Part shown: one piece after another, positions 6,664-11,199 of the stretch | Layout: each line of letters starts with the position of its first letter | Numbering within the stretch: position 1 is the first letter of the stretch | NCBI GenBank assembly: GCA_947176055.1 | Contig: CAMWPE010000063.1 | Location: 1 to 11,199 of the forward strand | DNA: 11,199 bases | Source: an uncultured Desulfovibrio sp. | GTDB lineage: Bacteria > Desulfobacterota > Desulfovibrionia > Desulfovibrionales > Desulfovibrionaceae | Direction of reading: 5' to 3' | Program-made: the position numbers and the translations under genes | The notes under the pieces: generated by a model | Told to the model about the DNA's origin: nothing | Database searches by the model: none | Seen by the model: the letters and a program-made list of their open reading frames with translations, nothing else

Positions 6664-8841
6664 ATGAGAGAATCCTATTCCACTCAAGAGATAGCGTCCT
6701 TATTTGGGATTACATTTCAAGCGATCCAAAAGAAATACGCTCGCGAATCATGGCAGTCCCGACCTCGCAAGGGTCGCGGCGGCGGATTTGAATGGCTCGT
6801 CGCTTCCATGCCCGAAGAAACCCAGGCGGCCATTCGCAAAGCCGAAGAGCGCAAGGCCATAGAGGAGGCGGCGCAAGAAAAGTCGTTGGCCAGGCTCGCG
6901 GACGCGGCTTGCGCCCTCGATATTATGAAGCCGCTAACGCGGCAAGCCAGTCTGGAAGACAGGCGCCGTTACAAGGCTCTGGCAAAAGCCGATCTGCTCG
7001 ACCTTTATATAGGATGGCAAAAGAAATACGGAGCTACGGTTGCCCAGAAAGACGCCTTCGTCGCGGCTTATAAGGCCGAAAAATGGGCATCCTTATTAAA
7101 AGAGCTTGGCCCTTCGGTTAGCTGGAAGACACTCGAGCGCTGGAAGCTGGAAAAGAAGGAAGCCGGCGCCGTCCTTGTCCTGACCGACACGCGCGGCATC
7201 GCCCATCGCGGCAAATCTCTCATCACCTCAAGACATCAATCGATCATTCTTGGCCAGATTCTGGACGGCGACCGGACGATCAGCGTCTGCGTCCGCCAAA
7301 TTCAGGCCAAATGTCAAGCCGAAAATCTGGATGTTCCCTCCGAAGACACCATCCGCCGCTGGGTAAAGAAATATTCCCAGACCAGCTTCAACGAGTGGAC
7401 GCTTTTCCGGAAAGGCGAAAAAGCTTGGAACGACAACTGCGCGATTTCAATCTTGCGCGACTGGACTCTGGTCGAGGTCGGCGACGTCGTTATCGCCGAC
7501 GGCCATACCCTGAATTTTGAAACCGTCAATCCGGAAACGGGCAAACCGTGCAGGATGACGCTTCTGCTCTTCCTGGACGGAAGAAGCCGTTACCCATTGG
7601 GCTGGGAAGTGATGGCAACCGAAAATGTCGCGTGTATTTCCAGCGCGTTTCGCCGGGCCTGCATCGCGCTCGGCAAATTTCCGAAAGTCGTCTATCTGGA
7701 CAACGGAAAGGCTTTCAGGGCGAAGTTCTTTAAAGGATGTCCGGACTTTGAGCAGGCCGGATTTCTGGGATTGTATCGCGATCTGGGTTGCAAGGTTATC
7801 CACGCGTGGCCGTATCACGGCCAAAGCAAGCCCATCGAGCGGTTCTTTGGCACAATGCATGAGATGGAGGAACTCGCGCCGTCTTACACCGGCTGGGATA
7901 TAGCCCACAAGCCAGCGAGGATGCATAGGAACGAGAAACTTCATAAGCGTCTTCACGAGAAACTCGGACGCCGTCCGCTCACGCTGGAAGAAACCCATTT
8001 GTGGATCGCCGGCTGGTTCGAGGAATACGGCAATCGTCCGCAAACGCGAACCCATCTGAATGGTCATACGCCATGGGAAGTGTTCGAAGCCGGTCGCGGC
8101 GAAGGAGTCGACGTTGAAAAGCTGACGCTGATGATGCTCCAAAAAGAGATCCGGACAATCGGCAAGGACGGGATCCGGATGTTTAGCCGTCTTTATTGGA
8201 GCGAAGAGTTATCCCAGCGCAGGCATCCGGTGCTTGTAAGATACGACCTCCAGCTGTCTCCCTACACTGTCCTTGTTTACGATATGGACGGGAAACTGAT
8301 CTGCGAGGCAAGGGACAGGCAACACTACAAGATCGCCGCCGGCGTCCATCCCGCCGCGAACGTCCTTGGAACGGATACCCAGAAAAAAGATTTATCCGAT
8401 TCTGTCGCCACAAAGATGGCTCAGGCGCGAGCAGCAAAAGGCGGGATTCGGCAGATAATAGACACTGTAGTCATTCCTGAAGCGCCGCGTCTTATCGATG
8501 AAAAAACCTACGAGGCGGAGCGGATTCCGGCAAAGCCCGCGAAAAAGCTCACCAGCACGGAAAAAGCGGCCATCGAGGCCGCGAAAGATCTGGCTCGAAA
8601 CGAGAAGCCGGAGCCGGATTACGTTCCTTCGCGGACAATGAGATTTCCCGACGAACCCGCGAGATACGAGTACCTTTTCAAGGCTTTATACGAAAAGGGA
8701 GTCGAACTCGCGCCGGAAGACGTCGCCTTCATGGAAAATTTCGAGGCGACGCCTTCTTTCCAAAGAAACTACAAGCCGCGCTATGACTCGATGCTGGAGC
8801 TGATCCGGTTCAGGAACGGCCAGAAAGCCGAGTGCGCGTAA
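6664..8841 (+). CDS. Mu-type DDE transposase A
   Basis: A 725-residue transposase that pairs the phage ends, nicks them and joins them to target DNA. Residues about 1-60 ('YSTQEIASLFGITFQAIQKKYARESW') are the Mu-type winged-helix domain that binds the internal enhancer. The next part to about 260 contains further end-binding helices. The RNase-H-like core has Asp279 ('VIADGH'), Asp346 ('VYLDNGKAF') and Glu392 ('KPIERFFG'), all present. The spacing is 67 and 46 residues, against 67 and 56 in MuA as I recall it. A beta-barrel domain follows (about 480-560), then a charged tail that in Mu contacts B and ClpX. I prefer ATG 6664, just after the Ner-like stop, over GTG 6598, which would overlap that gene by 53 bases; neither has a strong ribosome binding site. 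Confidence 0.95.
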   Translation: MRESYSTQEIASLFGITFQAIQKKYARESWQSRPRKGRGGGFEWLVASMPEETQAAIRKAEERKAIEEAAQEKSLARLADAACALDIMKPLTRQASLEDRRRYKALAKADLLDLYIGWQKKYGATVAQKDAFVAAYKAEKWASLLKELGPSVSWKTLERWKLEKKEAGAVLVLTDTRGIAHRGKSLITSRHQSIILGQILDGDRTISVCVRQIQAKCQAENLDVPSEDTIRRWVKKYSQTSFNEWTLFRKGEKAWNDNCAISILRDWTLVEVGDVVIADGHTLNFETVNPETGKPCRMTLLLFLDGRSRYPLGWEVMATENVACISSAFRRACIALGKFPKVVYLDNGKAFRAKFFKGCPDFEQAGFLGLYRDLGCKVIHAWPYHGQSKPIERFFGTMHEMEELAPSYTGWDIAHKPARMHRNEKLHKRLHEKLGRRPLTLEETHLWIAGWFEEYGNRPQTRTHLNGHTPWEVFEAGRGEGVDVEKLTLMMLQKEIRTIGKDGIRMFSRLYWSEELSQRRHPVLVRYDLQLSPYTVLVYDMDGKLICEARDRQHYKIAAGVHPAANVLGTDTQKKDLSDSVATKMAQARAAKGGIRQIIDTVVIPEAPRLIDEKTYEAERIPAKPAKKLTSTEKAAIEAAKDLARNEKPEPDYVPSRTMRFPDEPARYEYLFKALYEKGVELAPEDVAFMENFEATPSFQRNYKPRYDSMLELIRFRNGQKAECA

Positions 8842-8851
8842 AGGAGAAGAG

Positions 8852-9565
8852 ATGAGAGACGTGATTATCCCCACAGACGCGACGACCCGCTTCAACGGAG
8901 CTGTAGACTCCGTGCTTGAATCGGGCCGGGGAACAAGCGGATTCATTCTCGCCCACGGACAGGCCGGCCGGGGCAAATCCGTAGCCGCCGACCAGTATCA
9001 CTACCAGAGGGGCGGAGCTTATATCCGCGTCTGGGAAGGCTGGCGGCAGGCGGCTTTCCTGCAACGCGTCCTGTTCGAGGTTCAGGGCAAAAACGGCGAT
9101 CCGCCGAAACTCAACGCGGATCGTTGCAAACATCGCATAGTAGACCTTCTGGAGCGCGACCGCAAGCCTGTCTTCATCGATGAAGCCGACAGACTGTCCA
9201 TCGGACGCATCGAAGACTTGCGCGACATTCTGGAGGCCACCGGAGCGCCCATCATTCTCATTGGCGAAGAGGGAATCTTCGGCTTGCTTTCCGAAAGACG
9301 GCGAGTTTGGAGCCGCGTCGCCTACGAGGTGGAGTTCGGGCCCATCAGTCCGGCGGAAGTCGCGCTTTACGCCATGAAGGCCGCCGCGCTGGATATCGCT
9401 CCGGAGCTTTGCCAGAAGATCGCCGAAAGGGCCGAGGGCGATTTCAGGCTAGTCCGGAACATGATGCTTCTGCTCGAAAAGGCGGCAAAGGCCGCAGAGA
9501 ATTTCAAAGTGGATGATGCCATGCTTGAAACAGTCTTTTCCGCAAGACCCTGGCGGCGCAAGTAG
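8852..9565 (+). CDS. MuB-like AAA+ ATPase, target DNA activator
   Basis: A 237-residue ATPase that binds target DNA and delivers it to transposase A. Walker A is 'GQAGRGKS' (36-43) and Walker B is 'VFIDEAD' (107-113), followed by a sensor-like 'PIILIGEEG' (about 131-139) and an arginine-rich 'ERRRVWSRV'. The C-terminal 60 residues are helical, as in MuB. It is shorter than Mu B (about 312 residues) because the N-terminal HTH domain is absent, so it resembles the short B proteins of other Mu-like phages. The ribosome binding site AAGGAG (8841-8846) overlaps the transposase stop codon, so the two genes are translated in tandem. Confidence 0.93.
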   Translation: MRDVIIPTDATTRFNGAVDSVLESGRGTSGFILAHGQAGRGKSVAADQYHYQRGGAYIRVWEGWRQAAFLQRVLFEVQGKNGDPPKLNADRCKHRIVDLLERDRKPVFIDEADRLSIGRIEDLRDILEATGAPIILIGEEGIFGLLSERRRVWSRVAYEVEFGPISPAEVALYAMKAAALDIAPELCQKIAERAEGDFRLVRNMMLLLEKAAKAAENFKVDDAMLETVFSARPWRRK

Positions 9566-9573
9566 GAATGGCC

Positions 9574-10233
9574 ATGAGCGAAAGAAAGACAGTTGAGACT
9601 GAAGAACTCCGCAAGGTCATTCGCTCGCTTGCGGATGGCGGCAAGGAAGTGACCTATCAGCTGATTTACGAATGCATGGGTCTTGAGAATGAGGCTGAAA
9701 AGGATGTCGTCCGCGCTAGAGTCAACGCGATGGTGAAGCATGGCGAGATAATTCGCACAGTGAGAGGCGCGTTCACATACAACTTCAAGAGGGCTTTTCG
9801 CAAATCTGCTGGATATGACGCCATCTGGAGATTTGTGAGGGCCGCAAAGCCTGATTGGTCAATTGAGGATTGCTCCCTGATGACGCGGATCAGCTATTCT
9901 CACGCGCTCCGCTACATCGCATGGCTGGAAGAGGAAGGCTATGTGGTGAAAGTAGGAAGAAATTCCAAAAACGCAACCACATACGCCAATACCAGCAAGG
10001 CCAGGCAATCGCCGGAAACGCCCTATCCGGCAATCAGGGAAACAGATTCATTCGCAAAGGAGCGGGTGGCGGCAGCTTCCATAACAAGACTGATGCTTTG
10101 CGCCAATCCCTATTCACCGAAGACTGCGAGGCTGATTAGCGAAGCCTGCCACACTCTTCTTGCCAGATTTGAAAAAAATGACGCGGACAGCCGCATGAAA
10201 AATGAGAATGAGGAGAATTGCGATGTTGAGTGA
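9574..10233 (+). CDS. phage early protein with two winged-helix-like domains
   Basis: I do not recognise a named family. The 219-residue product appears to hold two winged-helix modules. The first is about residues 6-68 ('VTYQLIYECMGLENEAEKD', then the wing 'IIRTVRGAFTY'). The second is about 76-135 ('WSIEDCSLMTRISYSHALRY', then 'YVVKVGRNSKNATTY'). A charged tail follows. This suggests a DNA-binding regulator or accessory replication factor of the early operon. ATG 9574 is preferred over 9568, because TAGGA, which overlaps the B stop codon, is six bases from 9574 and touches 9568. The 3' end overlaps the next gene by 11 bases, and an AATGAGAAT word like those at the left end lies within it at 10201-10209. 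Confidence 0.75.
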   Translation: MSERKTVETEELRKVIRSLADGGKEVTYQLIYECMGLENEAEKDVVRARVNAMVKHGEIIRTVRGAFTYNFKRAFRKSAGYDAIWRFVRAAKPDWSIEDCSLMTRISYSHALRYIAWLEEEGYVVKVGRNSKNATTYANTSKARQSPETPYPAIRETDSFAKERVAAASITRLMLCANPYSPKTARLISEACHTLLARFEKNDADSRMKNENEENCDVE

Positions 10234-10390
10234 CGAACTGGAAAGCATCCACATCAAACTCGGTGAGCTGTTGAACAAGGTCGATCCCGATACTGCTCTG
10301 GTTTTGAGGATATGCCGCCGCAATCTGGAAGCGGCTGCGGATGATGCGAAGAACATGGAAAACAATCTTTACCCAAGGGAGATGGCATAA
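10223..10390 (+). CDS. small phage early protein, 55 residues
   Basis: A short acidic, helix-rich protein beginning 'MLSDELESIHIKLGELLNKV'. The ATG at 10223 has AGGAG (10211-10215) seven bases upstream; an upstream in-frame ATG at 10202 lacks such a site. It overlaps the previous gene by 11 bases and its stop shares one base with the Gam start (TAATG), so translational coupling is likely. Two predicted helices of about 18 residues, with a leucine/isoleucine pattern, could form a coiled coil or hairpin. There is no recognisable family. Its place directly before Gam suggests an early replication or host-interaction role, but that is only position. Confidence 0.7.
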   Translation: MLSDELESIHIKLGELLNKVDPDTALVLRICRRNLEAAADDAKNMENNLYPREMA

Positions 10391-10905
10391 TGGCAGCCAG
10401 AATCAAACCCAACCCCTATGTTGTCGCAGACCGCTCACAGGCGGAAGGCGCTCTTGCTGAAATGGCTTCCCTGGACAGGAAACTGGCCGGAATTGAAACG
10501 GCCATGCAGGAAAATATCGACAATGCGAAGGCCGTTGCAAGCCAGGAGGCAAATCCGCTTCTCGCAAGGCGTAAGGAACTGGCGGATGCCCTTGCGGTTT
10601 ATGCAAAGCTGAACAGACAGGAGCTTTTTGCAAAAGCGAAGAGTCTTGACATGGGCTTTGGCATTATCGGCTTCCGCGTCAGCACCCGCATCTCCCAGCT
10701 TCGCGGCGTGACAGTGGAAATGACGCTGGAAAAATTGCACCAGTATGGCCTTTCTGATGGCATCCGCACAAAGGAAGAAATCAACAAGGATGCGGCAATG
10801 GGCTGGCCAGATGAGCGTCTGGAACTGGTCGGCCTCAAACGCCAGCTGCTCGATACCTTCTTCATTGAAATCAAGAAGGATGCTGTTCCACAGGAGAAAA
10901 TATGA
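10390..10905 (+). CDS. gam: Gam-like host-nuclease inhibitor
   Basis: A 171-residue Mu Gam-family protein (Mu Gam is about 174). It binds double-stranded DNA ends as a Ku-like dimer and shields them from RecBCD-type exonucleases. The N-terminal half is a long helical region 'LAEMASLDRKLAGIETAMQ' to 'LADALAVYAKLNRQELF' (about 20-80). It is followed by the typical core 'MGFGIIGFRVSTRISQLRGVT' region with beta strands (about 87-108) and a C-terminal 'LELVGLKRQLLDTFFIEIKK' strand-helix. It starts within the stop codon of the preceding gene and ends in an ATGA overlap with the next. The layout fits an early-operon gene. No key segment appears lost. Confidence 0.9.
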   Translation: MAARIKPNPYVVADRSQAEGALAEMASLDRKLAGIETAMQENIDNAKAVASQEANPLLARRKELADALAVYAKLNRQELFAKAKSLDMGFGIIGFRVSTRISQLRGVTVEMTLEKLHQYGLSDGIRTKEEINKDAAMGWPDERLELVGLKRQLLDTFFIEIKKDAVPQEKI

Positions 10906-11189
10906 GCGTTGCAGCCATGCGGGAAATGAGCATTGACGAGGTGGCCAGAGAATTGAAGCTCGCCTTCCAGGTTGCCAATGTCGATCCAGCCAAAGACACT
11001 GTCGTTGAAGCGGCCCAGAAATTCGGAAAGCTCGGTTTGCGGCATCTGGTCTTGTATCTCTCCACTGGCGGATTTCTCTGCCTGTGTTCCGATCCGGAAA
11101 TGAGCAAGAGACTGCGTGAGGCCATTCTTAAGTATGACGAGGAATTTGACGAGGAAGATGTCATAAAAATTGAAAGGAGTCCTGCATGA
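10902..11189 (+). CDS. hypothetical phage early protein, 95 residues
   Basis: I do not recognise this protein. The ATG at 10902 overlaps the Gam stop (ATGA), and AGGAG (10892-10896) is five bases upstream, so the start is secure. Residues 8-55 look helical and contain 'EVARELKLAFQVANVDPAK'. A hydrophobic 'LVLYLSTGGFLCLC' stretch at about 49-62 is too short for a sure membrane segment and is more likely a buried strand. The tail is very acidic ('YDEEFDEEDV'). The acidic tail could be a DNA mimic, but this is speculation. It is translationally coupled to the next gene by another ATGA. Confidence 0.75.
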   Translation: MSVAAMREMSIDEVARELKLAFQVANVDPAKDTVVEAAQKFGKLGLRHLVLYLSTGGFLCLCSDPEMSKRLREAILKYDEEFDEEDVIKIERSPA

Positions 11190-11199
11190 CAAAGAAAGA
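11186..11199 (+). CDS. start of a further early gene, 3' cut off by the window
   Basis: ATG at 11186-11188 overlaps the stop of the previous gene (ATGA) and is preceded at six bases by AAAGGAG (11173-11179). Only Met-Thr-Lys-Lys and two bases are visible, so the product cannot be named. The coupling shows that the early operon continues to the right. Confidence 0.6.

Larger units (their letters stand above)
5247..11199 (+). mobile_element. Mu-like transposable prophage, left end and early region (partial)
   Basis: The gene order repressor (minus), Ner-like, DDE transposase A, ATPase B, accessory genes, Gam is that of Mu-type transposable phages. The element runs past the right edge of the window, so late genes and attR are not seen. 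The exact left terminus is not proven. It must lie between the small gene ending at 5201 and the first AATGAGAAT repeat at 5262. I set it tentatively at the TG of 5247-5248, because Mu-family ends begin with TG a short distance outside the first transposase site. The five-base target duplication cannot be checked without the right end. Confidence 0.88.

Noticed and set aside
7447..8142. Long open frame on the minus strand opposite the transposase (231 codons)
   Set aside because: It is antisense to the conserved catalytic core of transposase A and has no recognisable domain; it reflects codon bias on the coding strand.
1..11199. CRISPR array, tRNA or rRNA genes
   Set aside because: I saw no regularly spaced direct repeats of suitable length and no tRNA or rRNA-like sequence in the window.

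Overview
The window holds a stretch of bacterial chromosome (about 1-5201), partly decayed, followed by the left end and early region of a Mu-like transposable prophage (about 5210 to the end of the window, continuing beyond it). The host is probably a Gram-negative bacterium. Evidence for this is a Mu-type phage, good AGGAG-type ribosome binding sites and a secreted esterase with a signal peptide. The sequence does not let me name the genus. Several damaged neighbouring genes suggest a lineage that is losing genes, such as a host-associated one, but that is inference.

Chromosomal part. An ATP-grasp/HAD fusion gene enters from the left, with its start outside the window. It converges with a radical SAM gene on the minus strand. 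Next comes an intact ADP-ribosylglycohydrolase (DraG family), also on the minus strand. Just upstream and divergent from it lies a broken nucleoside 2-deoxyribosyltransferase. Then two minus-strand genes sit in operon order and both are damaged: a flavin reductase lacking its N-terminus, and a secreted alpha/beta hydrolase with a frameshift and no catalytic histidine. A 70-residue small gene with a strong ribosome binding site, of unknown function, closes this part.

Prophage part. A gene-free 234-base stretch (5202-5435) carries three copies of AATGAGAAT at spacings of 106 and 42 bases. This resembles the L1-L2-L3 transposase sites of Mu attL, so the phage end probably lies just upstream of 5262. 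The genes then follow the Mu early order: a CI/LexA-type repressor (minus strand), a regulatory region with repeated TAAAAGTT boxes, a small Ner-like HTH protein, the DDE transposase A, the ATPase B, a double winged-helix protein, a 56-residue protein, the Gam DNA-end protector, a 95-residue protein, and the first codons of another gene. From Ner rightwards the genes are on the plus strand, nearly all with tight or overlapping junctions, and read as one early transcript.

Working together: the repressor and Ner control the divergent early region. A and B carry out replicative transposition between the phage ends. Gam protects linear DNA ends. No wholly new system is evident. The points most worth checking are the unusual left-end repeats, the unrecognised small early proteins, and the ATP-grasp/HAD and radical SAM pair.
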